Source: Hesseltinella vesiculosa (lineage: Eukaryota > Mucoromycota > Mucoromycetes > Mucorales > Cunninghamellaceae). From it: a stretch of DNA of 64,000 bases. The stretch is taken from the NCBI GenBank assembly GCA_002104935.1, contig MCGT01000001.1, positions 124,001 through 188,000 on the forward strand, given 5' to 3'. Shown piece after piece: positions 12,272 through 25,614 of the stretch; positions within the stretch are counted from its first letter, which is position 1; the number at the start of each line of letters is the position of its first letter. Both the position numbers and the translations under genes were made by a program. Under the pieces are notes generated by a model. It was not told the origin of the DNA. It saw only the letters and a list, made by a program, of their open reading frames with translations, and searched no databases.

Positions 12272-12410
12272 ACAGCGTCCGTGTCGGCCTGGTCGTCGAC
12301 AAGTTAGGGTAGAAATGAATAGGATAGAACTATTGCTCTTTAGTTTTTTTTTATTTTTTTTATTTTATTTTATTTTATTTATTAATGGAGGAAGGGGGGC
12401 GGACGTGGAC

Positions 12411-12466
12411 GTCAACTACCTCCTCGTGGTCACGTCTGGGCAACCAATCTTGGGCTGAAAGTTGAC
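12411..12466 (+). repeat. Small hairpin element SH, copy 1
   Basis: Ends are the perfect inverted pair GTCAACT / AGTTGAC. The interior carries the family core TACCTCC.CGTGGTCA, CTGGGCAACCA and TTGGGCT. Other copies lie at 43039-43100, 44321-44386 and 44951-45008. Confidence 0.65.
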
Positions 12467-12668
12467 AACGTTGTCTCTCATTTTTTTTTTCGTAGGCCCA
12501 CCCTTGGTTCGCTCTTGGCTCACGTACGGCGCACTTTGACTCACTTGTGGCTCGTCTAAACCTGGTGCGCTTCCAAAATATCGGTACAGTAAATAAAAAA
12601 AAAGAAGAGGAGGGTCATAATGATTACACTTTCTGTTAAGGATGATATGCATTTGATTTAATTGCTGT

Positions 12669-15374
12669 TTAGCTAGAGTGGGAGAGGGTGGAAAGGATCC
12701 AGCCGGTGACGAGCTTGTAAACCTTGACGGAACCAGAGACCTTGCTGAAGCGAAGGGCCAGGAGACGGTTGTCGCTTTTGCTCTTGGTATCGAGAGCTTC
12801 AATGTCGATTGTGAAGAAAATGGAGCTGTGGGCTGCCATGGTTGGGTTGGCGATGTTGGTTGAAGGCAGAGCGTCTGGGCCAGATGTTTTGCTGATGGCC
12901 GAAGGCTTGTAAAGGGATCGGAGACTCTGCATGCTGGAGGAATGGCGCAAGGATTGAGGCAAGGAGATGCGCTGGAAAGGTTTGTGCCACCAATGGTTTT
13001 GTTGGGTGTCATCGAGCAGATCAGTACTGTGGGTGGAAGGCAGGATGGTATCACCAAGAAAGGTACTGTCGGCGTGAAAAGAATGGCTGCTCTTTTTCTT
13101 TTTTAAAAGACCAGGGGACTGGATAGGCCAGGAGCCAAGATCATCACTATCGTTGTCCGTGGTGGTAGCCAGGAATGGGTCTGGTTCCACTAGGTTCATC
13201 ATGCAACTGAGTTGACATCGAGAGGCATGAGCGTATGTGACACCCAGTAATTCACAGGTGGAACGCACAAGCAGCATCAGTTCCAGCTCATCCTGCTCGT
13301 GGTCGACAAGCGTGACGGGGACTTGGTGATCATCACGGTAGGTGGACACAGCGGTGCTGGAGGAGGTCAGTGAAAAGAGAGTGGCAGATGAGATGGCACG
13401 AACGTTGGCTTGCATGGTGAAGTAGACAGTTTTGTCCTTCGATCGCTGCAACCATAAGTTCATTTTCGATGGCTTCTTCTTCAAGTGCTGCTTGGTGATG
13501 GGTGGCGGTGTGGGGGGAGACTCCGGCATGGCCATGGATGACATGGTGGAGACAGAAGAACGCCGTGAATCAGGTTGCTGGGTAGTCGACGGATCGTGTG
13601 CTTGGACGGAGGCCAATAGGTTCAACATTGTTAGAGAAGGACGCGAAGCGAGGAGCTGTTTTAGCCTGGGCTGGCGCGGTTGTGGTGTGGGAGAGGTGGG
13701 CGACGACGGCTGAGGTAGGTGCGTTGAGGAGACAGGTACATATTCCGGGTCGTGATCCAACAAAAACAGCGAGTGGTTGGGCTCGGGCCGTTTTCGGTAA
13801 AAATCCTGAAAGGAAGTGAGCAGGCTGGGATTGGCAGTTTTGAGCACGATTTGCTCCAGGACGGCAAGGATATCTTTGTACAGGGCAGCACGTCGTGGTT
13901 CCAGAAAAGATTTGTCTTCGCGGTAAGCGTGGGCAGTATAATAGACGGCTGGGTTGTAGGCATGGTGGAAGATGGTTTTGCGGGCATGGTAGCCTATTCG
14001 TTTCTCTTCTTCCATGTCCCGGAGGTACTGGCGTTGTTGCAGCTCGCGTTCTTGCTGGCGCGCCTCCAAAAAAGCATTGTCCATGGTGATAGTGGATGGC
14101 AATGCGAATTGATAAAGGGAGGAATGGAAGTTGGTGGTGCTATCAAATAGGTCCGGCAATTGGCCATGATTGTTCAGCCAGGGGTCGTCACGCAAAGCAT
14201 TGCATAGGCTGGACCGGCGTCGGCGATCGGTGGAGAGGCATTTTTGGATGGTGTGTTTCAATCCTTCACTGAAATGGGCTGGCATGGTATAATTGCGTTG
14301 GGTGATGTGCTGTCGTAGTTCATTGCGATCTGTAGATGAAAAGGATGTCAGGGCCAGGCTGTGGTACACCGAGTTACCGAGCCTTTTACTCGTTTTGAAC
14401 AATGGTTCCTTTCTTCTTTACCCCGAGCACGTCGAAAAGCCTCATAACCAGCCGTCATTCTAAAAAGACAAATGCCGAGACACCAACAGTCTATTTCAGG
14501 ACCAATGTAGCGTTTGTGATTGATGATTTCAGGGCTGTAATACATCATGGATCCTACAAGAAGCAAAAAAAAAAAGAGAGTGAGCCAGGGTTTCACAAAC
14601 AATGGGAGAAAGGGTCACTGACCACAAGAGGTCTGTAATCGCTCCAAGCCAAACCGATTACTTAACCCAAAATCAATCAGTCGGATTTGTTTGTCTTTGG
14701 TAAGCAAGATATTGGGTGCCTGAAAAAAAAAAAAAATGAATGAGCGCGCATGATTTTTAATGATGATTAGAGTCAAAAGTGCTTGCCTTGATGTCACGGT
14801 GCACCACCCATCGGCGATGGCAGTAATCTACAGTGACGACCATTTGACGAAAAATCATGCGAGCCTCCTCTTCTGAGAGTTTGTGGCCTTGCTGATGGAG
14901 ATATTCTTCCAAGTTCATGCCTTCAACATATTCCATGACGAGGTAAATGGTGTTTTCAGTTTCGAGGGTTTCGTACAAATGAACGATATTTGGATGGTGG
15001 AGGGCTTCCATGACTTGGATTTCTCTTATCAAACGTGACATGATATGATCGCTATGTGCACGTTTGTCAATGACCTATACAAGAAAATTCAGCCTTGGAG
15101 CCTTGCCCTGTTTCGTATTCTTTACCTTGATGGCAAACTTTTCTTGTGTTATATAGTGCTGCGCAAGCATGACCTTGCTAAACTTGCCTTGACCAAGAAT
15201 GGAGAGAAACTGGTAGTCGCTGATGCCATTGAGCAATGAATCGGGACTTGCAGGTAGATCATCCTTTGTCGACTTTTTCTTTGGCATGTCTTGCTGAAGA
15301 GTCTCGGCCAGCTTTGAATCAGATCGTCGACGCCAGTTTTTTTTCACTGGTGTTTGCATACTCGGGAAGGGCAT
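12669..15374 (-). CDS. Ser/Thr protein kinase, AMPK/Kin1-like, with KA1-like C-terminus
   Basis: Protein kinase of the CAMK/AMPK-related group. Start 15374 has an in-frame stop just upstream. Exon 1 holds the glycine loop LGQGKFSKVMLA and catalytic-lysine strand FAIK; exon 2 (from 15065) has REIQVMEALHHPNIVHLYET and the catalytic loop HRDIK; exon 3 starts APNILL and has the LIDFGLSN magnesium motif; exon 4 has SPEIINHKRYIGPEIDCW. The last large exon (from about 14327) ends the kinase domain and continues into a long low-complexity region with many Ser/Pro. The final 50 residues (LLALRFSKVSGSVKVYKLVTG) look like a KA1 membrane/phospholipid-binding domain, as in Kin1/MARK kinases. No break seen. 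Exact orthology (Kin1, Hsl1 or another) is not settled. Confidence 0.85.
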
Positions 15375-15835
15375 TTACAGAATAAAAAGAAGAGAAAGGG
15401 GGACGTGGATGAAAATAAGAAATGAGCCAGGGCGGAAATAATAAAAGAGTAACAAAAGTGAGGTGATGTGAGTGAGGAATGACAGGCAAAGAGAGGCAAG
15501 TAGTAAAAAGATCAAACAATGTTGACGACAAAGACAAAAGAATGCACAAAAGGAAAAAGGGGACGAAGAACAGCGAGAGTAAAAAAAAAAGCGGCATTGC
15601 CGTGGGATGACCAAAAGAGGGCGTTTATTTTGTGCCTGCCAAAAAAGGCGATCCACGTGAATGATCAAGGACACGCTTTTTTCCAAGTTTCAATGAGATT
15701 CCTTTTTTTACTTTTTTTTGTTTAAAAAAAAAAAAAAAAGAAGGCGAGGTGGGGCGGCAATAAACAACCAAAAAAAAAAAAAAAAAAAAAAAAGGGAATA
15801 ATAAAAAAAACAACGTCAACGTTGAAAAACGGGTG
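15375..15835. other. Intergenic region
   Basis: Kinase 5' flank and ankyrin-gene 3' flank; A/T-homopolymer rich, including a 22-nt A run near 15771-15793. No gene. Confidence 0.4.
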
Positions 15836-17996
15836 TTAAAAATCATCATCACCACCAAAGAAACCATTGCGGGCCAAGGTACTTTCCAAGTGGACAGGGG
15901 CTTCTTTTGCCATTTCTTCTTCACGACGCCGTTCCATTTTTTTTGCTGTTACGGCACCGAGACCTTTGAGATAATCGACTAGGCGACGATGATTGCCAGC
16001 ACGAGCGAGGTCCAAGGGTGTGCCAACTCGTCGAGGCACATAGGTGTTGCAGTCACATCCGCAGCGTTCCACCAGCAATGTCACGACTTCAAGTCGGCCA
16101 TGGCGAGCAGCCCAATGCAACGGTATTTCTCCTCGGTAATCAGGTTGATCGACAGGAATTTCGCAAGACCGAGCCAGGAAGGACACCAGGTCGGTGTGGC
16201 CAGAAGCGCAAGCATAATGTAAGACGGTTGCACCTGCAAAAAAAAAAAAAAAAAAAAATCATCAACAAAGGCAGTCAGCGGATAGGGCTTGTTTTTACCG
16301 AGGCTGTCGACTTCCAGATTCAATTGGTCTTGTGTGACACCAACAATGTATTCCACTACGGCTGCATGGCAATGTTCAGCAGCGACATGCAGGGCAGTCT
16401 TGTTTTTGGCACCTCCACCTCGTGCTGAGACAAGATCTCCACCGGCTTGGACCAATTTCTGTAGACCGGGTAACCAGCCCACACTGGCTGCAAGGTAGCA
16501 AGGTGTCATCTAGAACAAAGAGGTTAGCCAGCCTTCTCTCTGGGTTTCAACCTTGCTTCTCGTGTCACCTTGTCATCCTCGGTTTGGCTTAGAGTAAAAG
16601 CATTGGGGTTGGCTCCTTGCTGCAAAAGTAGATCCAAGCTGCCAGGGGCTTTGGTCACAACCAAGGCATGGATCATACCATAACCATATTTGACAGAATT
16701 GATCGAGGATGATTGTTTGGCTGTGTTGGGCGACCCGCCTCGACGGAGGAAATTACTACAAGAGTAAAATCGGCTGAGTCTCTCCTTTTTTTTTTTTTTT
16801 TTTCCTGAGCACTCCTTTTTGGCACCTCCTTCGTCTTACCTGATCATTTTTTCCACAGTGACATCACTTCCTTTTGATTTGGAAATGGTTTCCCACAAGG
16901 CATCTGATCCACCAAAAATCAGAGGATCGACACGACGTTGTTGAATTAAAGAAGCCCCAGTGTAGCCATTGGTGGCTGTACTGGAGCGGACAGGCGTCAT
17001 TGGGACAGAGTTGACGTTGATGTTTGGACTGTAGTCCTTGGCATTGGTGGAGGCAGACGATGAGGGCGCAAGAGAGGGTGCTGAGATTGTGCTGGAGGCG
17101 CCAAAGGTGCTGACGACCGAAGGGTTATGCTGCATCAGCTGCCAGGACTGTTTCTTTTTGGGCGATTTCTCCTTGCTACTGGTGGAGCTGGTGTCTGAGG
17201 AAGAATGGGAGCTGTGGACCGAGGTAGAGGTGGAGTTCTGGCGCAGGCGGGGAAAAGGCGGGGTGGCATCCGCAGAGGAAATCGAAGGTTGTTTTTCCTG
17301 CAGTTGCGTGGAGTTCAGATTCCAGTAGGGCACGCCTGGGCTGGAGTTGTTGGTGGAGGTGGAGGAGGAGCGGGAGGGCATGGAGACTTTGCGAGGGCAG
17401 CTGCCTTCGCTGTGATGCTCATGAAAGGAAGGGGCTTCATTTGGGATGGTGGATGGCTGTGGGCTGGTAGGGGTCAATGGATAGCTTTGAAAATGTTTGG
17501 TTGAGCTATTGGCAGGACCATGTTGGGCATGGATGTCAGCCGAGGTGCTGGATTCAATGGACAGGCTGCGCGGTCGTGTCGAAGCAGAGGCGTGCTGAGG
17601 AGGCAGAGGTGGGGTGGTGGTTGACTGATGCTGTTGGACAGCAGCATTGACATATTGCTTGTTGACTTCCATAGCCTTTTCGTATTTCTTTCGAAAGAAT
17701 TGCATTTCCCGCACAGCCTTATCATAACGACGCTGATAGTCAGCAGCCAGCGACTTGTATTCTGCATTTTCTTGTTCCATGGCTTCGGATCGGGCTTGTA
17801 GCATGCTGATAAGGCGGTCATGATTAGCAAAGATGCGTTTCATTTCGATCTTCATCGCTTGCTTGAGTTCCTCCCGTTCCACAGCGTCAGCCATCTCCAC
17901 TAAGTTTTCTTTGGGTGTCCTTGGCTGTTCGTCCTTGGTGATTCCTGTTTCCTCCATGCTGTTGTAGGAGATAGAAGGTGACAACGCAGGTGACAT
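15836..17996 (-). CDS. Ankyrin-repeat protein with N-terminal coiled coil
   Basis: Start placed at 17996 (MSPALSPSISYNSMEE); the open frame extends upstream but only through a pyrimidine-rich leader. Residues of about 30-130 form a charged predicted coiled coil (REELKQAMKIEMKRIF...KAVREMQFFRKKYEKAM). A Ser/Thr/Pro-rich linker of about 200 residues follows. The C-terminal half, spread over several exons, contains ankyrin repeats (MTPCYLAASVGWLPGLQKL; KTALHVAAEHCHAAVVEYI; ATVLHYACASGHTDLVSFL; EIPLHWAARHGRLEVVTLL; GTPLDLARAGNHRRLVDYL) and ends with an acidic tail GGDDDF. Likely a scaffold; partner unknown. The poly-T tract in the intron at 16239-16258 is typical for this window. Divergent from the Zn2Cys6 gene, about 970 bp apart. 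Confidence 0.82.
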
Positions 17997-18964
17997 CACT
18001 TGTCTTGTAAAAGGATGGAAGAATGGAGAAAAAGAGAGAGAGTAAAAAAAAAAAAAAAGAAAAAGGAAGGAAAAAAGGGAAGCACTGCGGAGACCCAAAG
18101 TGTAAAATGGGTGTGTGTCATAGCTACAAAAGCAGCATTTCTCCTTCTTTTCTACCCCTTCCATTGTCTTTTTCTCCTCCCGTTTTGTAAATGACCCCTA
18201 CTCGCTTCTTTTTTGCAACAAAGGAATCCAACAGGTCTGTTTCAAGTAAGATTAGCTTTTTGTCAAAGAACAAGTCAACTTTATCTGAGTTTTTTTTTTC
18301 AATTGCATGAACGGATTCATGCAATGAACACTTTCATTACCAAAAAAGGATCAAAATCAATATAGAAACAAAAAACAATAAAACTACGCAGGTGGTTCTC
18401 CTCTCTTGCACGATTTGATCATCTTTTGCTCCTCTTTGGAAAAAAAAAAAAGTGTTTGAAAAAGCCGTCGAGTGTTAGAAAAGTACGGGGTATCCAAAAA
18501 CAGTCAAACTGTACAACAAGCAATGAGAAACACTCAGCAACTTTAAATAAATGAGGGGGCCAGCATTCAAAAAAAAAAAATGAAGGGAGAAATGAAAAAC
18601 AATGAAAAAAAAAAGGAGCAGCACAGGAGCAATAGCAAAGAAAGAAGAGAAAATAAAAGAAATAAAGAGACTTCCTTGCGACTTGGAAAAAAAAAGGGTC
18701 CACAAAAGACACTTTGGTCGGTTCGGATGGCTATCCGAACGAAAACGAACACATTCATGATCATCTGACAACAACAGAAGTGTGTGATGTTTTGGTGGGA
18801 CATGACCTTGGTTGCAACAGTGCGGAGTTACAAAGGAACAAACGGTCAAAGCGGCGGTTTTTTCCCCTTTTTTTTTTAGCCTACAAACTCTTTTTCTTTC
18901 TTTTGTTTTGGTTTTGCGTCTTGGCCATTTGTACATTACCTGTATATATGTATGATTCCTTTCC
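17997..18964. other. Long divergent promoter region
   Basis: About 970 bp between the ankyrin-gene start and the Zn2Cys6-gene start. Very rich in A and T runs. No gene recognised; the length suggests a regulated promoter for at least one of the two genes. Confidence 0.4.
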
Positions 18965-21900
18965 ATGTCCGTCGATTATCGTTGGAATTTTTGTACCAAG
19001 GAAGGATACCCCAATCGCCGTGTTAAAGTAACTCAGGCCTGTGATCAATGTCGAAACAAAAAGGTGCGATGTTCCGGAAGTAAGTGATGGTTTTAGAAAA
19101 AGAAAAAAACAAAGCTTAAATTTGCGTTTTGCTGTTGTTGGCCTAGAATCTCCTTGTGAGCGGTGCACTAAAAACAAATTAGCATGCTTTTTTGATGAAC
19201 GGAAATCAACGAAACCACCAGCATCCTCCAAATCTCTCAACACGGCCATCACCAATGTCGTCACACCGTCAGCAACGCCACCCGTCTCTCCCCTGAAGGC
19301 GTCATCGTCTTGTCCAGACATTTCTCATTCTTCTTGCATTCCATTGCACTGGCGAGCCATTCAAACCATCTCCCTGAACAGTCCGCTGTATACTTCTCTT
19401 GGCGACAGCAACTCCTCCACTCAACATCATTTCCCGCCCCTGTTTATGGAATTCTTTCATTTTTCAGACGTCCTCCCATCTCCTTGGCTTCAGCACCTCC
19501 CTCTGTTCCAGTCGTTTTATTCCTTCTTCACTTCTGTCCATTCTACCCCATGGACTTCCACAGTCATACCGTCTTCATCCCCATCACCCACAGCCGCCAC
19601 CAACGCTCGCCTGCTCGCCAAGACTCTCTTTTCCATTTTTAAGCAGCATAATATCCTTTACAGTGCTTTTTTGGATCTTCCTCAACTTGAGACAGCGTTT
19701 CTCTCATCCGGCCACATTCCCTTTTACGACCTGCAGCCAACCTCTTCCACCATGATCGTCCTCTCCTATAGCATTTTTGCCCTCGTCTTGTACAAACTAT
19801 CTTTTGCATTGCCTGCCTTTAAGTATTTTCTGACCAATCTGGCTCAACGCTGCTACTCACTCGCTCGTCACCACTTCCTTGCTCTGATTTTCCCTTCCTT
19901 TGGTCCTTCTGAAGAGTTGCCCGACGCCTCTCTTCTCGACCTCGTCTCTGCTTCCGTCCTCCTGGCTCACTATGAATGCACCCTCGCCAATGAAGAGCAG
20001 GCTTACATGACCTTGCATATCGCCATTGGCTGTGCACTCCGAGCCCATCTCTTTGACCGACAACAATCCACCCCGTTCATTGTCCTGCAAAGAGTCCTCT
20101 TTGCCTGGCAAGTCTGGCTCTCCTTTTATCTTCATCGTAATAACCAGCTCTGGAACATTTACGATCAATACCAACGCGATCTTCCTGCTTTTACCGTCAA
20201 TCATCATTCCCTTCCGTCTCAGCAACTTGGCTGGACCCTGATCATTTTGGATACCCTCACTGGTTTGTTGATGAAATACAATTGCCCTGATACCTCGGAT
20301 CTCCAAGCCACGTTTGAAGATCTTCTGGTAAAAAAAAAAAAAAAACCATCTACTCCCTGCAAAAAATTGACACCACCCTTATCTTTTTTTTTTTTTTTTT
20401 TTTTTTTGTTCTTGCTTTTAGGCTGATTTAGAGGGTTCGCATCGAGACTTATGGCGAGTGTCCAAGAAATTGGAAAAGCTGGAGCCTTTGGCTTTTGATC
20501 CTCAGATCGCTTTACTCTACCATGGTCTCTTGTCGTGTCAGCTTTACTGCTCCCAATGGCAATCCGTCAGCTCAGACATCGCTCATGACTCGACAAAAAC
20601 AAGGTTGAACGCCACATCTAGCACTCAACCACCCGATCCATCTAACCTCCTGATTCGGTCCGACCTTGGCTTATTAGCCCACCACTGTCACAAGTGCTTC
20701 CAAAGTATCTGGGGCCACATGTTGTCTCTCCAAAACCGCAACGAAGCCTCAACCATGGTTTTCTACGCTCTTTGCCTTGATATTGAGCTCTTCTGGTCCT
20801 TTGTCTCATCGCTGACTCCCTCACAGTTCGCTGAACTTGGCCATGACGCCCTTCCGACCACCTTTCAGTCTCTTATCAACCATGTGCAAACCATCGTACC
20901 TCCTTCTCTTCTCGATACCTTTCTTGCCAAAGTCACCGATGTCGGCCACAAGCTGGGCGTCATGACAACCATCGAACCCGCAAAGTTTTCTCAGCCTCCA
21001 CGCCTCATGGCCCCGCTCAAAAAGGACCCCAGTCTGGGCCGGGCAATGGTCGATCAGTTGCTGATCGACAAACTATCCAACAGCACCAAAACCGCCTCCT
21101 CTTCACCCGTCTCAGCCTCAGCCTCCCCTTCGACTTCTATGCTTGGCAAGCGCAAAGCACCCATATCCCGCTCCAAGACGTTTCATCTTACTAGTGGTTC
21201 CTCGGATGTGTCCAATCCTGTTCAAGAAAAGAAAGCAAAACACACAGCTCCTTTGTTCTCAACTGCGCCTCTGTTTTCTCCAACGCCTCCGCAGCCGCCT
21301 CCGCCTACTCCAACTTCGCCCCAGCTCTTCCCCCCATCATTCCAGCCCATGTTTTCCCTTGTACAAAGCCTGCCCGTTGCCACTCCGTCTGCTTCCCCAG
21401 CTACCGATCGACCTCCGCAACACCCGTTGGACACGTACTCATTATCCTACCCTTCGTTACAAAAAGCCCCTGCAGTGTTGTCATCTACTATGATGTCACA
21501 AGAAAGTATGTCTGATCCATTTGAGCAGCAACTCTTTCAAATGGCATTACCCACGACCGCCTCCACCAACCCAGTCAGCACCATGACGGTCGACAATAAC
21601 GGATACATGTTTTTTAATGGTTGGTATCCAATGATGTATGAAGATGAGTTGGATGCCTGCTGCACAGAGGGCAGCCTTGGCTTACAAGGCAGCGACGACA
21701 AACCCAGGCGAAGTAATGCCTCCACCATTTCCTCCTCTGGCACCATTGGTCCCACGCCTCCCTTAGCCCCTTCCCATATCCAGCCATCATCCTCCACCAT
21801 CACCTCACTTGTCTCATCCTCACCCGCATCTGTGCCTTCACCCCCCTCTTCTGCCTCATCCTCGACACCAGCCAACACGTTTGCCTCCGCCAGCATGGAT

Positions 21901-22260
21901 CGCTCACACGAAAATGGTCTTGCCCTGCAGTTACCTCTACCAAAAAGCAAAGCCAATGCTGTATCCAAGTCTTGGATATACAACCCACCTATCAACGTCG
22001 ACTGGAATGTCTTCTTCTCGGCTGAAACCATGCAAACCCTACATCAACCTGCCATTCATGTTCAGCAGTCCAGGCCTCTACAACACCAACCCTCCGCCCA
22101 AGATGACATGATGGTGTATTTCTTTCCTCCATCGCACCAGTCGTCCTTGCCTCCAGCTCCTCCAGCTTCTGAGTCACCCCAACTTACTGCATTTAATGCA
22201 CCGCTTCATCCATCCACTGTACCCACTTCTCAACAGGTCAACTTTTTGGACCATTCGTAA
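18965..22260 (+). CDS. Zn2Cys6 binuclear-cluster transcription factor
   Basis: Fungal zinc-cluster regulator, 1044 residues from three exons (18965-19079, 19147-20327, 20422-22260). The DNA-binding domain is split by intron 1: TQACDQCRNKKVRCSG in exon 1 and ESPCERCTKNKLACFF in exon 2 give the pattern C-x2-C-x6-C-x6-C-x2-C-x6-C, at about residues 26-53. The start at 18965 (MSVDYRWNF) is the ATG in the same frame and gives the usual N-terminal position. A middle region of about 600 residues resembles the helical fungal-specific regulatory domain; the C-terminal third is Ser/Pro/Thr-rich with a likely nuclear signal GKRKAP. XlnR/AmyR-like placement is possible, but target genes cannot be read from the sequence. 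Confidence 0.88.
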
Positions 22261-22675
22261 AAAAAAAAAAAAAAAAAATCCCAACCTGCGCTTTTTAAAT
22301 TATACATAGCACCATCCCCGTTTCATAGTTCATAGTTTGTTATTCTGCTTTTCTACATATTTATCTATTTTACATCTTGTTTATTGTATATGATTTATCT
22401 CATCTCAAATTTTCAATCATAAAAACATGACATAACGTTTCCACTCTTTCGAACGTTTCTGATGGGTGACATCTTTTCCCTTGGCAACAAACTCTAAATT
22501 CAAAACAATTCACTGCAAAAGGCAACCTCGTCACTGCACAAAGGTTACACCTGTGAAGGTTGGTTTTTTTTTTTTTTCCTTCCAGTCCCTGGCACACCTC
22601 CTTTTTTATTTTTTTGCTTCTCGACGATTTTTCCTCTCTTTTTCTTTTTATATGCCCACTCTGCTTTTTTTTTAA
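22261..22675. other. Intergenic region
   Basis: Tandem-gene spacer with poly-A at 22260-22278 and a pyrimidine-rich leader before 22676. No gene seen. Confidence 0.4.
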
Positions 22676-23715
22676 ATGGCAGACTTGGAACAGCCAACCA
22701 CGAAGCGTACGAAATCAAAAAAGAAGCATGCCTACCTACCTGCACAAACGGCCAGTTCATTTGGCCAGCTCTCGTATACACCAATGGACTTTCCAGTCGA
22801 CCACGTTGACGATTACCTAGGAACATACATGAACCAACTTACCCTCGATGATGACACCATGTACCCTTTGTACCTTGGCAGTGAACCGACCACTCCTCGA
22901 CCTCACAGCTCGCTACCCTGGTCCACATCCAATTATTACGACACTGATCCGTATGCCCTTTATCCTGCCGATCCACGCTCTTCCCCGCATAAACACAGCC
23001 AATCCCGTCGCCGTCGTCCCACCAAGCCTAGGAGGAATTCGAAAAAAAAACCTGCCCGTCGATTTTCAAGACCGTCGACACCCGAGCTTGGCTACTGGCC
23101 ATTGGACGGCGACATCCGTGACCAATTTTACGACACTCGAGATTGGTATGAGAATGTCTATCCTGACCCCACTGCTCCTCCAGCCCGGTCAAGGAAGAAG
23201 AAAAAGAACCGGCCTCCTCTTCTCCGAAGTCATTCCATGGGAGCAACCCGACCGTCTTCGTCTGCAAGACGTCACCCTGATCATGTTACTTTTGCTGACA
23301 TGCCCGATGATTTCCATTTTGGCCCTCCGCCACACTCGCACGCAATACCCCACCCCTTTCCTCCCGATGACCTAGAACCCGATGATGCTTACTTTATCGG
23401 CGTACGAAGTGCTCCTACCTCACCATTGATGCGACCTCATCGTTTTGACAACGTCGACGACCTCCTACCTGTTGCTCCGCCCTCCATCCTGCGACGAGCA
23501 AGTTCCATGCATATGCCTGCCATGCCGCCAGCTGACATACCTGGTCCATCTCAAAATATCAACCCTCCACCACCCATCCTTCGTCGTCATTCCACCATCG
23601 GTGTTGCAGGTAGAGTCAACATCAGAGTTTCATGTATGGAAGGAGAGGAATCATAGAGCTTGTTGTGTGAAGAGGGCATAGGCAATTAAGTTACGGAAAA
23701 ATGAGGATTAAAAAA

Positions 23716-23748
<33 letters not shown>

Positions 23749-25614
23749 AATGTCATGTGGAGAGACTTGTCGAAACGAAACACACCACCGAGGATGTTGG
23801 AGAAAATTGAAATAGTCCTCGCACTGACCGCATTTTCCTTTTTTTTTTTTTTTACGCTCCATGTAGAGGATGTAATGGGCTCGGAAAATATGGCCATGGG
23901 CGACTGGTTTCCCCAACAGCAGCACCCATCTGGGCTTCCTGGACCTCCTGGGAGCAACGGAATGATGTCTGGCTCATTTATTCCCATAGGAACCGGACCG
24001 ATACCCAATGGCCATCATCACCTGCCATCTGAACATCTCGACGGCAGCACTGTGACTATGCCTCCTCCAGCTTTGGTTAACAGACATGCCCAACAAATCG
24101 ATCCAACGCTTCAGTCTCCGCCCAGCAATGCTGACAACGCTGCTTCCTCGGCGATCCAAGCATCTGCCGCCACTTCCATGGGCATCACCTCTGATATCAA
24201 CCCCATGCCTACCATGGTACCACCTCAGATGCCGACGATGCCGAACGCCAACATGATGAATAATTCCATACTGCCACCCATTCCCATGATGAACACTATG
24301 CCCACTCACAGCGGCATGATGGGCATGGGTATGCCCCCAGCGTTCCATCCTCAACCGCCACCCTTTGGCAACCCTGCATTTGGCATGCCTCTAGGCCCAC
24401 AGAGTATGCCACATGGTATGGGTCCTCATCTTCCCTTTATGAACGGTGGACACAACTACATGATGCCACCTTTTGATCCAAGAATGATGCCCGATGGCGG
24501 AGGTATGCATCCTCCTTTTGGTTTTGGCATGCCTCCCGGTGGCATGGACCCAATGATGATGAACGACATGGGCATGATGCCGCCTATGATGGGAATGGAC
24601 GGTGACAACATGCCTTTGGAAAAATCTAGCAAGAAGGCGAAAAAAGGAGACAAGGCCAAGGATAAAAAGGTGACGATCCATGATCCTGCCAGCGAAACTT
24701 TACCGATGGTGACTGGCAGCGACATGAACCATGGCTTGCCGCCGTTATCAAGTGGTCCTGTAGCAGCAGCAGCAGCGGCCATGGCCGCCTCTGTAGCCGC
24801 TGCCCCTCCCGAGCCTGGGCCTGTCGTTGCCCTGGAACCTCCTCCTCTCCCTGATGCCCCACCTCTGGAACAAGCCGCTGCCGTTGCCGAACGGGCCATG
24901 ACACCTGTCGATGCTGTCGTGGCTGAACATGCCAGGGCATTGAAAAAAAAAAGTTCATTATGGAACTTGTTTGGATTGGGTGGGCTCAAGGGTCAGGTAC
25001 CTTTTCGCGACGCCCTCCCTCATTGGGACAGCATGATCCTTCCACCGATGCACCATCATCATGGACATGAAGCACTCAACCATCCTTACTTCAGAGAATT
25101 CAATCGCGATATTGTCAAATATCACCACCACAACTGGGGTGAATTACCCAACAAAGGGCTTGAAGAAAAAATTAACCAGATCCGACGGCTACCTTATGTG
25201 TTTTGTTTTATTGCAACAACGAACCCGGGCGTCCGCACCTATTTTGCCTTCCGCTATCACAACCAGCTGAAGCTCAATCGCGCCTTACGCACCAACCGCA
25301 ACCGTGTCATTGCTATCGACAATGAGCCAAATATCCGAGGCCGTGCCTATGTCAACGCCATCACAGGCTATGCATTTTCCTACGAGAGTATGTTTGCCAC
25401 CACTAAACGTCACCTCAGGGTTGAGCGTATCACCCAGGACCAATTCCAAAGTGTCCAAGTCCCGATCTCCATGGACCTCTTCTACCGCTATGTTCAACCC
25501 CAGGCCCGCCGTCAATCCCAGAGTTATATGCGTCATTTTAACGACCTCTTTGTAAAAGACATCAACCGTGGCCGTGAGGATCCATTCCACTACCTGCCCC
25601 CACAACATCGATGA
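22676..25614 (+). CDS. Unrecognised 893-residue protein with Met/Pro/Gly-rich middle and conserved-looking C-terminus
   Basis: Two exons: 22676-23609 and 23867-25614, joined in phase (GCA G/AG GAT). The N-terminal third is basic and disordered, with RS/RR-rich clusters (SQSRRRRPTKPRR). The middle is rich in Met, Pro, Gly and Asn (e.g. GMMGMGMPPAFHP), then Ala-rich. The last 200 residues look folded: VPFRDALPHWDSMILPP, then LPYVFCFIATTNPGVRTYFA, and FNDLFVKDINRGREDPFHYLP. I recognise no family. The intron (257 bp) is unusually long here and holds an (AG)n run. The two halves could be separate genes, but the frame-preserving splice and shared low-complexity style favour one. Confidence 0.65.
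23610..23866 (+). other. Long intron with (AG)n microsatellite
   Basis: Starts GTAGAGTC and ends ATGTAG after a T tract. Contains an A run followed by a GA dinucleotide run of about 13 units (23722-23748). Confidence 0.6.

Larger units (their letters stand above)
11883..12668. other. Intergenic region with short tandem repeats
   Basis: Contains possible remnants of the preceding reading frame, an 11-bp tandem repeat (12229-12271), a duplicated GATTAAAAGGCTAA (12185-12213), a TTTTA-rich tract (12340-12382) and one copy of a small inverted-repeat element (12411-12466). No complete gene seen. Confidence 0.5.

Noticed and set aside
12678..13819. Plus-strand open frames opposite the kinase gene
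   Set aside because: Antisense shadows of the Ser/Pro-rich kinase tail.
18000..18164. Upstream extension of the ankyrin protein
   Set aside because: The extra residues are translations of a T/C-rich leader (long Phe/Ser runs) and look untranslated.
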